This document shows positions 9,801 through 18,325 of a stretch of DNA of 64,000 nt, one piece after another. How positions within the stretch are numbered: the stretch's first letter is position 1; the number at the start of each line of letters is the position of its first letter. Source of the stretch: PALSA-1444 sp964291045 (lineage in GTDB: Bacteria > Chlamydiota > Chlamydiia > Chlamydiales > Rhabdochlamydiaceae); NCBI RefSeq assembly GCF_964291045.1, contig NZ_OZ197277.1, positions 1,364,001-1,428,000 on the forward strand, written 5' to 3'. The notes under the pieces are model-generated. The model made no database searches. It was not told the origin of the DNA and saw only the letters and a list, made by a program, of their open reading frames with translations. Both the position numbers and the translations under genes were made by a program.

Positions 9801-9868
9801 TAACTCAGGTGTTTGCCTACTTTTCTGAGATTGTCAATCTTAGTCTCCTTCAAGGGCCTGAAAGGTAA
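6839..9868 (+). CDS. glyQS: Glycyl-tRNA synthetase, fused alpha and beta subunits
   Basis: Charges tRNA-Gly with glycine. Most bacteria make an alpha2-beta2 enzyme from two genes; here, as in Chlamydia, both chains are one 1009-residue polypeptide. Residues 1-300 are the alpha (GlyQ) part, with LGPEPYQAAYVEPSRRP, GRFGQNPNRLQ, LGAWGLGWEVW and TYGLERL, all characteristic class II GlyQ motifs. A linker around 300-320 leads into the beta (GlyS) part: LFEIGSEQLPASFIP, RMRWG, GHAQRG, then HD-like and C-terminal anticodon-binding segments. ATGs occur at 6839 and 6851; alignment to GlyQ (ITLQ near the start) does not separate them, and neither has a clear Shine-Dalgarno. mutS follows after 54 nt on the same strand. 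Confidence 0.97.
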   Translation: MTSIMITLQELICRLTQFWKEKGCVIHQGHDLETGAGTFNPATFLRCLGPEPYQAAYVEPSRRPSDGRFGQNPNRLQLFHQFQVILKPSPLEVQALYLESLECIGFNLKEHDIRFVHDDWESPTLGAWGLGWEVWCDGMEVSQFTYFQGMASLPLKPVTAEITYGLERLSMFIQNVDNIFDLKWNETLTLGDISKQNEIEWSQYNFSEASIPMWLRHFEDYENEAKRLIWQKLPLPAYDFVIKASHAFNLLDARGVISVTERTGYIGRIRELSRLVATAYIESRETLQFPLIKEVENPKEIATISSPTHSFTPGETRDFLFEIGSEQLPASFIPLGMKSLEKLMRSLLEKENLQFERLECYGAPRRLALLIQGLSTGTKNLTLEKKGPPLSIVFDQQGELSLQGQKFLSQLGLPAITLDELQKNTSDSVWIQEIKQVPYLFAKEEILGKSTLSILKEALPHIVGGIEFPKRMRWGYLETTYARPLHWITALFGDEVIPFQYGDINSSRVTYGHAQRGNEKLFITRPLDYLPLLRDHFVLADVNERKTHILNQIHTLEKTHGIQFKDVNKVLSQVVHLTEWPELILASFDARFLTLPQEVITSEMIEHQKYFPVSKDGVITNQFVITCDNTPSSLISRGNQKVLSARLSDGAFLYEQDLKTPLPVMNEKLETVVFQKDLGSVGDKVSRIHKIATYLQRLTHLSSLPLVEKAASLCKADLASSLVKEFPELQGTLGEYYALYHGEERECAQAMREHWLPRFEGDALPLSPTGTLLCLADKCDNLLGYYSVGLKPTSSSDPYALRRQAIGIIRLLIQKELSLDLCEVLKSVSPLYPHFKEPLLLEILAFITARSKLVFEEMGFKKDEIEASLSQGCCNPYVSYSQLKALKTFRQTAVFKDLLEVYKRAKGVLETPVHTSFNKELTLHPSEQELFALVKAISLEWDDLLKTHQYEKIYALLATLQPPLSRLFQEVKILDPDPIIRNNRLALLTQVFAYFSEIVNLSLLQGPER

Positions 9869-9922
9869 GAGAGAAAAGCATGGATTGACTTTCTTGAAAA
9901 AGAGAGAGATAATGCATAGCTT

Positions 9923-12352
9923 ATGACAACACCTATGATGTTACAATGGCAAGCGTGTAAGGCTAAAGCTAAAGGCGCGCTTCTTCTCTTCCGTTTGGGA
10001 GACTTTTATGAAGCGTTTGAAGATGATGCAAAAATTCTTGCAAAAGAGCTGGATCTTGTTTTAACTCAAAGACAAGACATTCCCATGGCAGGCATCCCTG
10101 CCCACTCGGTAGAAAATTATCTTGATAGACTCGTCTCTAGAGGGTATAGAGTGGCTATGGCAGAGCAGATTGAAGACCCTCAAGCTGTTAAAGGGCTTGT
10201 AAAAAGAGACATTGTCAAAGTGTTAACGCCAGGCTCTGTCATCCAGTCCTCTCTTTTAAATGAAAAAACAGCCAGTTACATTGCAGCGATTAGCCAGGTA
10301 AACTGCTTCATTGGGATCGCTTTTCTAGATGTTACAACAGGGGATTTCCGGGTCATTGAACTGGAAGATACCAATTTTCTCATCGATGAAATCACAAGAC
10401 TCTCTCCTAAAGAGGTGTTAATCAGTGAAAAAGCGTGGAAATCTCTAGAAAAAGAACTCTCTTTTCTTTCTCTCTCAAATCTTCAAATTAAAGAAGAGTG
10501 GGCGTTTGATCACCGCAGCAGTTTAGAGCGGCTCATGAAGCAGTTTGAAGTGCACTCTTTAGATGGCTTTGGACTAAAAACCATGACAGCCTCAGTCAAT
10601 GCTGCAGGGGCTCTTCTCTCTTATGTCTTAGATGATCTCAATCTCAAACTGCCACATATTAAATCGATTGAGCCGGTTCACCCAGGCACATTTCTTTGGC
10701 TAGATAGAACGACGCAAAAACATCTAGAACTCATCACCCCTCTTTACGATAAGAGTACAACACTTCTTGCTGTTCTTGATGAAACTGTCACTCCCATGGG
10801 CGGAAGGCTCCTCAAAGATTGGGTGTTACACCCTCTTGTCTCTTCTCAAGACATTTACACGCGGCAAGAAGAGATTGAAAAATATGTGCTGAACTCTTCT
10901 TTAAGAGTCTCTTTAAGAGCTGCCCTTGAAACCATACGGGATCTTGAGAGGCTCTCGATGCGGATTGAATCAGGCTACACCTCCCCTAGAGACTTAATTG
11001 CTCTAAAGCTCTCTTTAAAAGCTCTTCCTCAGATTGAAGCGCTTTTACACACTCCTTTAGAAGATCTCTCCTCTGTGACATGTCTCATTGAATCAGCTCT
11101 TGTGGATCACCCTCCTTTAAAACTGAGTGACGGAGATATCTTTAAACCAGGCTTTCATCCAGATCTTGATCAATTAAGAGTTTTAAAAACCGATAGCCAA
11201 GCGTGGCTAGCAAACTATCAAACAACTCTAAGAGAACAAACCGGCATTAAAACCCTTAAAGTGGGATATACCCAGGCGTTTGGGTATTACATTGAAGTGA
11301 GTAGAGGACAAGCAGAAAAAATGCCGCTCTCTTTTCAAAGAAGACAAACCCTTGTCAATACTGAGCGGTTTATCTCCCCTGAGCTTAAAGATTTTGAGCA
11401 CGCGGTTTACTCAGCAAAAGATAAGATGGCTTTTCTCGAAAATCAACTTTTCACAGAAATTCGAGTAAAGGTGTCTTCCTATGCTAAATCCATCCGTCTT
11501 GTTGCAAAACAAATTGCGCATCTTGATGTGATTTTAAGCCTTGCACATATTGCAAAAGAGCGTAACTACTCTAGACCTCTTGTAGATGAGAGCTCAGAGC
11601 TTATGATCATAGAGGGAAGGCACCCTGTCATTGAAATCGCTTTAGGCAAACAAACCTTTATTGCAAACGATGTCAATCTCTCTGATCAAAAAGAGCAGCT
11701 CGTTGTGATTACAGGCCCTAACATGGCTGGAAAATCAACCTACATTAGACAAGTGGCTCTTTTAACCTTAATGGCCCAGATCGGCTCTTTTATTCCGGCA
11801 AAAAAAGCGCATATTGGGGTCATTGATAAGCTCTTTACCCGTATTGGAGCAAGTGATGACTTAAGTAGAGGGCAATCAACCTTTATGGTGGAGATGAGTG
11901 AAACGGCGAATATTTTACATAATGCCACTTCTAAATCTCTTGTGATTTTAGATGAAATTGGAAGAGGAACGAGCACCTATGATGGCATTGCAATCGCTTG
12001 GTCCATTGCTGACTATCTCCTCACAACTGAAGGAAAAAAAGCCAAAACACTCTTTGCCACGCACTATTTTGAGCTCACAGAGCTGGAGAAAAAAATCCCC
12101 GGCGCTGTGAACTACTATGTCGCTGTGGAAGAGTCAGAAAAAGGGATTGTCTTTCTGCATAAGATTTTGAAAGGGTGCGGCGATAAAAGCTACGGCATTC
12201 ATGTCGCTAAACTTGCAGGGCTTCCCTACCCTGTCTTAAAAAAAGCCCATGAAATGCTTGAGCTTTTACATCAAAATCACACGGCGCAAGGAGCGCTCAG
12301 CTCCAAAAAGTCTAGCTCACTAAAAAAGGGAGGGCAGCTTGCCCTTTTTTGA
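9923..12352 (+). CDS. mutS: DNA mismatch repair ATPase MutS
   Basis: Recognises base mismatches and small loops after replication. The 809-residue length is normal. The mismatch-reading motif FYE is at residues 28-30, followed by TQR and MAGIPAH of domain I. The connector and lever domains occupy the middle. The ATPase domain has Walker A GPNMAGKST near residue 597, then STFMVEMSE, the Walker B DEIGRGTSTYDG, and the ATHYFEL histidine. It ends with a KKGGQLALF-type C-terminal tail. The upstream Shine-Dalgarno is weak. The last 14 nt overlap uvrC in another frame, so the two repair genes are likely co-transcribed and coupled, downstream of glyQS. Confidence 0.97.
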   Translation: MTTPMMLQWQACKAKAKGALLLFRLGDFYEAFEDDAKILAKELDLVLTQRQDIPMAGIPAHSVENYLDRLVSRGYRVAMAEQIEDPQAVKGLVKRDIVKVLTPGSVIQSSLLNEKTASYIAAISQVNCFIGIAFLDVTTGDFRVIELEDTNFLIDEITRLSPKEVLISEKAWKSLEKELSFLSLSNLQIKEEWAFDHRSSLERLMKQFEVHSLDGFGLKTMTASVNAAGALLSYVLDDLNLKLPHIKSIEPVHPGTFLWLDRTTQKHLELITPLYDKSTTLLAVLDETVTPMGGRLLKDWVLHPLVSSQDIYTRQEEIEKYVLNSSLRVSLRAALETIRDLERLSMRIESGYTSPRDLIALKLSLKALPQIEALLHTPLEDLSSVTCLIESALVDHPPLKLSDGDIFKPGFHPDLDQLRVLKTDSQAWLANYQTTLREQTGIKTLKVGYTQAFGYYIEVSRGQAEKMPLSFQRRQTLVNTERFISPELKDFEHAVYSAKDKMAFLENQLFTEIRVKVSSYAKSIRLVAKQIAHLDVILSLAHIAKERNYSRPLVDESSELMIIEGRHPVIEIALGKQTFIANDVNLSDQKEQLVVITGPNMAGKSTYIRQVALLTLMAQIGSFIPAKKAHIGVIDKLFTRIGASDDLSRGQSTFMVEMSETANILHNATSKSLVILDEIGRGTSTYDGIAIAWSIADYLLTTEGKKAKTLFATHYFELTELEKKIPGAVNYYVAVEESEKGIVFLHKILKGCGDKSYGIHVAKLAGLPYPVLKKAHEMLELLHQNHTAQGALSSKKSSSLKKGGQLALF

Positions 12353-14153
12353 TCCTAAAGTTCTTGATAAATACACAACAGAGCCTGGTGTGTATCTCAT
12401 GAAAAATGCCGACAAAAAAGTGATTTATGTTGGTAAGGCAAAAAACATTAAGGTAAGACTCAAACAATATTTTGCAGCAAGCGGCGATGGAAGGCCGATG
12501 ATCCCTTTCCTCATCGCTGCGCTCTCGTTCATTGACATCATCGTTACTCCCTCTGAAAAAGAGGCCCTCCTTCTTGAGAACACTCTCATTAAAAAACATC
12601 AGCCTCAGTTTAATGCGTGCCTAAAAGACGATAAGACATTTGTCACCATCATGATCAACCCCAAAAATCCGTGGCCAAGAATCCGGCTGATGCGGACAAA
12701 AGAGCGGTCTAAAGGAGATGGCCTTTACTTTGGGCCCTATACTAACGCCTATGCAGCAAGACAAACTGTTGATCTCATGGCAAGAATATTTCCCTTAAGG
12801 CAGTGCTCTGATGAAGAGTTTAAACGAAGATCAAGACCGTGTCTTCTTCACGGCATCAAGCGGTGTTTAGCTCCTTGTACAAATCTTTGCACGAAAGAAG
12901 AGTATGGGGCGCATGTGAAAAATGCGATCCTCTTTCTTAAAGGGCAAGATAAAGTGCTTGTAGAAACTCTAAAAAAAGAGATGCAAGAGGCATCTGATGC
13001 TTTGCTATTTGAAAGAGCAGGAGAAATCTTAAATCAAATTGAAGCCATACAGCAAATGTCTGCCAAAACAGGGCTTGTCGCCCAGCCCGTTGGAAAAGAT
13101 ACCGATGTGCTAGGTATCTATAGGCAAGGGTATGATGTCGTTCTCACGCAGCTCTTTTTTAGAAAAGGGAATCTCATCGGATCTGAGCACTACACCTTTT
13201 CTTCTGCAGCAGAAACCGATGAAGAACTCCTCTCTTCTTTCATCTTGCAGTTTTATCAAAATAAACAATCTCTTCCTGAAGAGATTCTTGTGCGGCATCC
13301 TCTTCAAAAAGAGCTTCAAGAGATTATCAATGTCTCTCTTACCGCTCCTCAAAAAGGAGAAAAAAAATTGATGGTGGAGATGGCAGAGAATAATGCGAAG
13401 GTGATCTTTGAGCAGGAAAAAGATGAAGATGCGCTCACAGAAGCGATGCTCCTCAATTTACAAGAAACCGCTCAGCTCTCTTGTTATCCTAGCCGTATTG
13501 AATGCTTTGACACCTCAAATATTGCAGGAGCTGACCTTGTCGCCTCCATGGTAGCTTTTACAGACGGGGTTTACGATAAGAAAGCGTCTCGCCTCTTTAA
13601 CATTAAAACAGTTCACACATCTGATGATTATGCGGCTTTACATGAAGTGTTAAGGCGAAGACTTACACGGCTTAAAGAAGAGAATAACCTTCCTGATCTC
13701 ATTATCGTAGATGGTGGAAAAGGGCAGCTTGGCATCGGGGTTAAAGTGTTAGAGGAGCTTAACATTGCAACTGTTGATATCATCTCTCTTGCCAAAGAAG
13801 AGAGTCGTCATGATAAGGGCCTCACCCGTGAGAGAATCTTTATCCCTTCCACCTCTCAGCCTATTACGCTCCCGCTTCACTCCCCCCTTCTTTTTTTCCT
13901 CCAAAGAATCCGTGATGAAACTCATAGAAGGGCGATATCTTTTCACCGTAAGCAGCGGAAAAAACGGCTTATTAAATCCGCCATTGATGAGCTTCCAGGA
14001 ATTGGGCCTCAGAAAAAGCAGCGACTTTTTAAAACATTTGGAAGTTTACAACGTATTTTAGAAGCAGACCCTGAAGCTTTAAAACAGGTGAAAGGAATTA
14101 CAGCTAAAGATATCACCACGATCCAAGCCTTTAAAGACCGTTTCCCTCAATAA
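12339..14153 (+). CDS. uvrC: Excinuclease ABC subunit C
   Basis: Makes the dual incisions in nucleotide excision repair with UvrA and UvrB. It has 604 residues, close to the E. coli length. The N-terminal GIY-YIG nuclease (about 12-95) shows PGVYLMK and VIYVGKA. A cysteine-rich patch CLLHGIKRCLAPC follows, then a UVR-like helix near 205-240 for UvrB binding. The RNase H-like second nuclease shows ECFDTSNIAG, and DGGKGQL supplies an acidic residue. Two helix-hairpin-helix motifs (LPGIGPQKKQRL and VKGIT) are at the C terminus. The start is a TTG at 12339: GGGAGG lies just upstream inside mutS, and the first ATG would delete the essential GVY strand. Confidence 0.96.
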   Translation: MPFFDPKVLDKYTTEPGVYLMKNADKKVIYVGKAKNIKVRLKQYFAASGDGRPMIPFLIAALSFIDIIVTPSEKEALLLENTLIKKHQPQFNACLKDDKTFVTIMINPKNPWPRIRLMRTKERSKGDGLYFGPYTNAYAARQTVDLMARIFPLRQCSDEEFKRRSRPCLLHGIKRCLAPCTNLCTKEEYGAHVKNAILFLKGQDKVLVETLKKEMQEASDALLFERAGEILNQIEAIQQMSAKTGLVAQPVGKDTDVLGIYRQGYDVVLTQLFFRKGNLIGSEHYTFSSAAETDEELLSSFILQFYQNKQSLPEEILVRHPLQKELQEIINVSLTAPQKGEKKLMVEMAENNAKVIFEQEKDEDALTEAMLLNLQETAQLSCYPSRIECFDTSNIAGADLVASMVAFTDGVYDKKASRLFNIKTVHTSDDYAALHEVLRRRLTRLKEENNLPDLIIVDGGKGQLGIGVKVLEELNIATVDIISLAKEESRHDKGLTRERIFIPSTSQPITLPLHSPLLFFLQRIRDETHRRAISFHRKQRKKRLIKSAIDELPGIGPQKKQRLFKTFGSLQRILEADPEALKQVKGITAKDITTIQAFKDRFPQ

Positions 14154-14172
14154 TTTCTTCAATAAAGAGAGT

Positions 14173-14670
14173 TTATCTTTCAATCACTGTGAAGATGATA
14201 TCTCCTGAATACCCGGCAAACTCAAGAAGTAGAGAGCAAATTTGAGATTTGAGCTTTTCTTGGTTACGGTAAAGGAGCTCTCCCCTTTTAAAAGAGTCAT
14301 ACACAACAATTTCTAAGAGTTGATCTTTTCTAATGATTGTCTCTACGCACCAATTTTTTAAAGAAAACATTTTTTCTAACGTATGGATGACCCAAGAGCT
14401 AATCACGTTTGGGGCAATTTCGCTTTTAAGGTTAATCTTTAAAATCTCTTGTTTATCCACATAAGAAAGACCACAACTTAAGAGGGCAGCCGCGATCAGA
14501 ATCAAGGTGCCTAAAACAAAAAATAAAGAGCTAGAACTTGCAAAAAATATAGCGACCTTAGTTTGAAAAGACGGCAAACAGGCAAGCGTTAAGAGGAAAA
14601 AAGCCGAGAGAAAGAGGAGGAGAATATACATTGTATAGACTGTAGAAAACAGATAATCTCGCCATCTCAT
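14173..14670 (-). CDS. AmaP-like membrane protein, partner of Asp23-like protein
   Basis: A 165-residue protein with two N-terminal transmembrane helices (about 8-32 and 42-66) joined by a short loop, then a cytosolic alpha/beta domain of about 95 residues. This layout matches the alkaline-shock membrane anchor protein AmaP, which tethers Asp23 to the cell membrane in Gram-positives. The sequence itself is divergent, so the name rests on architecture plus its neighbour, an Asp23-family gene 33 nt upstream in the same direction. It probably acts in envelope homeostasis. It ends 19 nt from the convergent end of uvrC. Confidence 0.6.
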   Translation of the reverse strand: MRWRDYLFSTVYTMYILLLFLSAFFLLTLACLPSFQTKVAIFFASSSSLFFVLGTLILIAAALLSCGLSYVDKQEILKINLKSEIAPNVISSWVIHTLEKMFSLKNWCVETIIRKDQLLEIVVYDSFKRGELLYRNQEKLKSQICSLLLEFAGYSGDIIFTVIER

Positions 14671-14703
14671 TTGGTTAGCTCCTACTTTCTCTTAAAGACT
14701 CTC

Positions 14704-15150
14704 TTAGAAATTGTCAGAGTAGTGAGTTGCAGCCTCATCTTCATTTTCTGCCCCCATTTCTTTTGACTCAATTTTAATGAGATTTTTAAAGACAACATGC
14801 ACAAGACTCACATGAAGACCTGTTAAACGGCTGAGCTCTTTTGCAACAAGAGTTTGAATTTCTTCTGCCTTTTGAGGAAGAACAATGCCAAACGCTACAC
14901 TCACCTCAATTTTCACCTGAATCGATTGGTTTTTAAGGTCTTGCTCGACAAAGATCCCTGAAATTCTCTCAGGAGACTCTCTTCCTAGAAAATAGTCGAT
15001 CAGATTTCCTTCTAAAAGAGCAATCCCTTCAATATTCAGTAGACACTGGACAACAATTGATTGAAACACTTTATTTTCAATATCACGGATAAAAACAGTT
15101 TCAGGAAGTTCTACTTCTTTATGGTTCATTTGCTCTAAAGGATTACTCAT
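14704..15150 (-). CDS. Asp23/Gls24 family envelope stress protein
   Basis: A small cytosolic protein with the Asp23 fold: repeated short strands and helices, with NIEGIALLEGN, the VEVSVAFGIVLPQ-like central beta strand and the LTGLHVSLVHVVFKNL C-terminal strand typical of the family. In Gram-positives the family gathers at the membrane through AmaP and is linked to cell-wall stress; chlamydial members are known as hypothetical genes. I start at the ATG at 15150, with GAGAGG 5 nt upstream; a GTG at 15156 would overlap that ribosome binding site. It is the first gene of a two-gene operon with the AmaP-like gene. Confidence 0.75.
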   Translation of the reverse strand: MSNPLEQMNHKEVELPETVFIRDIENKVFQSIVVQCLLNIEGIALLEGNLIDYFLGRESPERISGIFVEQDLKNQSIQVKIEVSVAFGIVLPQKAEEIQTLVAKELSRLTGLHVSLVHVVFKNLIKIESKEMGAENEDEAATHYSDNF

Positions 15151-15384
15151 ATACACCTCTCTTGCAAGCCATTATAGCAACCTCTTAGGAAAAGTAAAGA
15201 TCATCTTTTTTTATTTCTATCAGTGGAAAATAAGGAAATTTTAGGCTCTAATGAAAGGGAGAAAAAAACACAACTTTGGACCCTTATTTAAAAATTAAAA
15301 TCTCTAAATGAGCCTGAGAGAGCCGCCTCAAGTGCCAGCAAAAGCCTTAACGGGTAGCTCTTAAAATAAAAAGGAGCTTATGCC

Positions 15385-16098
15385 ATGATGAAAAATATTG
15401 GAAATTATCTATACCGTACATTAGAAGCTTTTTGTGCCCCTACCTCTTCTCCAGCTCTTCAAAAATCCCTAGCTTTTGGCTCTTACGCATGGAAACACTA
15501 TCTGGATAGAGATGTTAAGGCTCCCCCTCTTCCTCAAGACTTAGAGACACTCATGCAATCTCCTTGCCCCTTTTGGCCTGATAAGCGCCTGGAAGAGACG
15601 CATCTTGTATGCCTCATTCCCGAAGGCATTTCAGCTCTTGACCTCATGGAAAAAGCCGGCTTTTCTGCTTCAGAAAGAAAAAAATATCCAGAACTTGCTC
15701 TTTCTGAAGGAGAAAATCGGTGGATTTTACTCACAAAATGTGTGATTACTAGTTGCTGCATTTTGTTTCCCACAGCTGAAAATAGGAGGATTGCCTCTGA
15801 TAAGCACCTCCTCACGCCCTACCGCATCCCTTACGCCTTAGAGGTCATGGTTGCCATACTTGCTCTAAAGCACCTACAAAACATCACTCTCTATCAGGTA
15901 CGTGGCGAGCAAACTCTTTGTCAAGAAATGCATCAAGGAAATCCTGTTATTCTAGGGGGCGACCCTTTTTCCTCTTTCTATCTCCCTACCATCCCAAATG
16001 AAGTGAATGGGATTGTAGGGGTTTATGATGTAACAAAAAAAGGGGTGAAGAGCTCTTTAGAGAGCCACGCAGGCAAAGAGTGGTCTTTGATCTATTGA
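15385..16098 (+). CDS. Chlamydiae-specific paralogous family protein, copy 1
   Basis: A 237-residue protein of unknown function. It belongs with the gene 240 nt downstream: both share SPCPFWPDK, EETH and CLIP near residues 50-75, a WxLxTKC strand, and a TPYRIPYALEVMVAI helix. CQE and a GGDP-type segment follow near the C terminus. I know similar multi-copy proteins (PFWPGKKVEETH, LPYELPHALEA, TRCQE) from Parachlamydia-like genomes, where they are annotated only as hypothetical. No signal peptide or membrane segment. AAGGAG lies 8 nt upstream of the ATG. The conserved cysteine and acidic residues could be functional, but no activity can be assigned. Confidence 0.75.
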   Translation: MMKNIGNYLYRTLEAFCAPTSSPALQKSLAFGSYAWKHYLDRDVKAPPLPQDLETLMQSPCPFWPDKRLEETHLVCLIPEGISALDLMEKAGFSASERKKYPELALSEGENRWILLTKCVITSCCILFPTAENRRIASDKHLLTPYRIPYALEVMVAILALKHLQNITLYQVRGEQTLCQEMHQGNPVILGGDPFSSFYLPTIPNEVNGIVGVYDVTKKGVKSSLESHAGKEWSLIY

Positions 16099-16338
16099 TC
16101 AGAGACAATCATTTCTTGTATTTAAAAAAAAGAGATCTTATTTTTCATATTTCCTCTATTTAATCCTTAGAAGTTAAGGAAAATGAAGTTAAAACACCCT
16201 TTTTGGTTAAAATAAATAATAATCATATAGAAAAGAAACAACATATAAATTAATATAATGATAACAAACAAGAGCTTCCATCCCTATATATCCCCTAGTG
16301 ATGGTCTTAACCACTCTTGAATACCTGGAGAGCCGCTG

Positions 16339-17019
16339 ATGATGCAAAGTATTGGAAATTTTTTCTTTCAAGCCATAAGCTCTTTTCTTCCTCCCATCCA
16401 ACCTTCAGTAGACCCTCTACAAAAAACACCTCCTTTTGGACCTGAGGAATGGAATCATTATCTGGGTATCTCTGTACCCCCTTTCCCTATTCCAGATCAT
16501 ATTACATCCATACTTCAATCTCCCTGCCCATTTTGGCCAGATAAACAGATCGAAGAAACGCATATGACTTGCCTCATTCCCCAAGGTGTATCTGCTCTAG
16601 ATGTACTAGAAAAACTCCTCCCTCCTTTTGCATTACGCCATCTATCCCCTAAGCTAGGAGTCCCTTCTGACAAAAGCTATTGGATGCTCATAACAAAATG
16701 CATTATTCCTAACTCTTCTTCTCAAAATCCTTCTACACAAAATAAACTGATTCCTCCTCACTACCGCATCCCTCATGCAATAGAGGCGATCATGGCTGTG
16801 ATTGCCATGAAACAGTTTAAAAATATTGATATCTATCCTAAAGCAGGAGAGAGAACTTACTGCCAAGAAACAATTGGGCAATACCCTATTGCAATTGGAA
16901 GTGACCCAGCTTCATGGGTTTGTATCCCTACCGGCCCCTCAGAAGGAAATGGGATAGCAGCAGTTTGTATCCCCATGGAGCTTCAAGATCAGAAAGAAGA
17001 AAAAACGCTTAGGACATAG
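16339..17019 (+). CDS. Chlamydiae-specific paralogous family protein, copy 2
   Basis: A 226-residue paralogue of the preceding gene, with the same opening (short amphipathic N terminus with SIGNFFFQAI), SPCPFWPDKQIEETH near residue 55, WMLITKCII, a YRIPHAIEAIMAVIAMKQ helix and the ERTYCQE segment. The C-terminal tail is polar and diverges completely from copy 1. GGAGAG stands 6 nt before the ATG. The 240-nt gap between the two genes and the similar starts suggest an old tandem duplication with separate promoters. Function unknown. Confidence 0.75.
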   Translation: MMQSIGNFFFQAISSFLPPIQPSVDPLQKTPPFGPEEWNHYLGISVPPFPIPDHITSILQSPCPFWPDKQIEETHMTCLIPQGVSALDVLEKLLPPFALRHLSPKLGVPSDKSYWMLITKCIIPNSSSQNPSTQNKLIPPHYRIPHAIEAIMAVIAMKQFKNIDIYPKAGERTYCQETIGQYPIAIGSDPASWVCIPTGPSEGNGIAAVCIPMELQDQKEEKTLRT

Positions 17020-17068
17020 CCCCCTATCCACTCTACTCATCGCTTAAGAGGGTAAAAGACAGTCTACT

Positions 17069-17100
17069 TTAGAGCTCTTTTTAAGAAAAAAGAGCTCTAA
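17069..17100. terminator. Bidirectional hairpin terminator between convergent genes
   Basis: TTAGAGCTCTTTTT (17069-17082) is perfectly complementary to AAAAAGAGCTCTAA (17087-17100) with a 4-nt loop, a 14-bp stem with an A/T tract on each side. It lies between the plus-strand paralogue and the minus-strand CPBP gene. Confidence 0.6.
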
Positions 17101-17205
17101 CTTTCTACCCCCCTAGATTAACAGAGGGAAATGGCTTAAGGGATTTTTATTTCAGTAAGCTAAACCTAGCACTTCTATGCAATGCATTGAAGGCATAGTC
17201 ACATT

Positions 17206-18192
17206 TTAAGTGACTCCTTGCCCTAGGCCCTGCATTTCTTGTAACCTAGGGATGATGAGATCTTTAATAATCAGTGATATGTTATAGAGTGAATGTGTTG
17301 CAATGGCAGAGAAAAGCCCTCTTTCAGTATACATCAAGGAATACATCAATCCAGGGACAAACACCTTTCTAAAATTTTCACTATCAATATTGTTTTCGTG
17401 TGCTAGTCCAAATGTGATTGCAGATCCAACAATACCAAATAGCTGCGTGATCACATGTCCTAGATTCACAGCAAGCGACTGCATAGCTGTAGGGTCAATC
17501 TTGATTCCTGATAAATCTGTCAAATAACTTAAAGCTAATTGCTCGGGTCCAATAGTGCTAAATAGCTGCGTGATCACATGCCCTAAATTCACAGCAAGAG
17601 ATTGCATCACTGCAGAATCGATCTTAATCCCTGATAAATCTGTTAAAAACCCTACAGCTAACTGCGTTGCTAGAATACTTAACTCTCGCATCCCTTGAGT
17701 CAAAGACTCTTCTACAACAGGAGATATGGCAACTGTTGTGATTGCTCGCATCCGCTCTCCTTCGTTAAGAAGAAGTATTTTCTCAAAGCTCAAGTCTTCT
17801 CTTCCTGTGATTTTTTCTCGGACCCTATTAACCCCGTGGTGTACTTTAGCCATTACAGGAGCTAATGTAGAAATCGCTACCTTCCCTAATGCATCAATGA
17901 CAATAGAGGGGACATACTTTTTTATTGTGTTACCGATGGCATGATGCGTTTCTTGTTGATTGCCATTTTCTAGCTCACTCACTGCCTTAATAAGAGTGGC
18001 GACCCCAACCACTTCAATAGGCATCAAACTCAGTGCAATCTCTTTTAGCTGAGGCATTTCCATAACTTTTGAGATCCAAGGCTTAGCCATATTCCACACC
18101 CTAGATACTTTAGAAACTTCTATATTTGCATGATTTAAAGCGCTTAAAGATGGATTTTGCCCTACAGCGTGGTACTGACCTACAATTTGCAT
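17206..18192 (-). CDS. CPBP-family intramembrane protease-like protein with an internal duplication
   Basis: A 328-residue protein whose C-terminal half shows the three CPBP (CAAX protease / bacteriocin-processing, Rce1-like) motifs in order: EESLTQ (family EExxxR, here with Q instead of R), FGLAHE (FxxxH) and HSLYN (HxxxN). Between motifs 1 and 2 a 41-residue block (LTDLSGIKID ... MQSLAVNLGHVITQLF) is present twice; the DNA copies are offset by exactly 123 nt (17441 and 17564). The hydrophobic helices expected of an intramembrane enzyme are present but weak. The N-terminal 120 residues are unlike other CPBP proteins. GGGGAG precedes the ATG. It may be an active protease or a decayed relative; the missing arginine is a caution. 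Confidence 0.6.
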   Translation of the reverse strand: MQIVGQYHAVGQNPSLSALNHANIEVSKVSRVWNMAKPWISKVMEMPQLKEIALSLMPIEVVGVATLIKAVSELENGNQQETHHAIGNTIKKYVPSIVIDALGKVAISTLAPVMAKVHHGVNRVREKITGREDLSFEKILLLNEGERMRAITTVAISPVVEESLTQGMRELSILATQLAVGFLTDLSGIKIDSAVMQSLAVNLGHVITQLFSTIGPEQLALSYLTDLSGIKIDPTAMQSLAVNLGHVITQLFGIVGSAITFGLAHENNIDSENFRKVFVPGLMYSLMYTERGLFSAIATHSLYNISLIIKDLIIPRLQEMQGLGQGVT

Positions 18193-18325
18193 ATCTCTCC
18201 CCTTCCCTTACTCTAATTTTTATTTTAATTATAAAATCATTTAATGTAATTAATATTTTTAATTAAAAACAAAACCTTTTGAAATTAACTCCTCACTTTA
18301 ATGTCTTTAATAGTCATAAAATTGT

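Noticed and set aside
16207..16401. Minus-strand ORF of 64 codons between the paralogues
   Set aside because: Overlaps the start of the plus-strand paralogue, no ribosome binding site, no similarity recognised.
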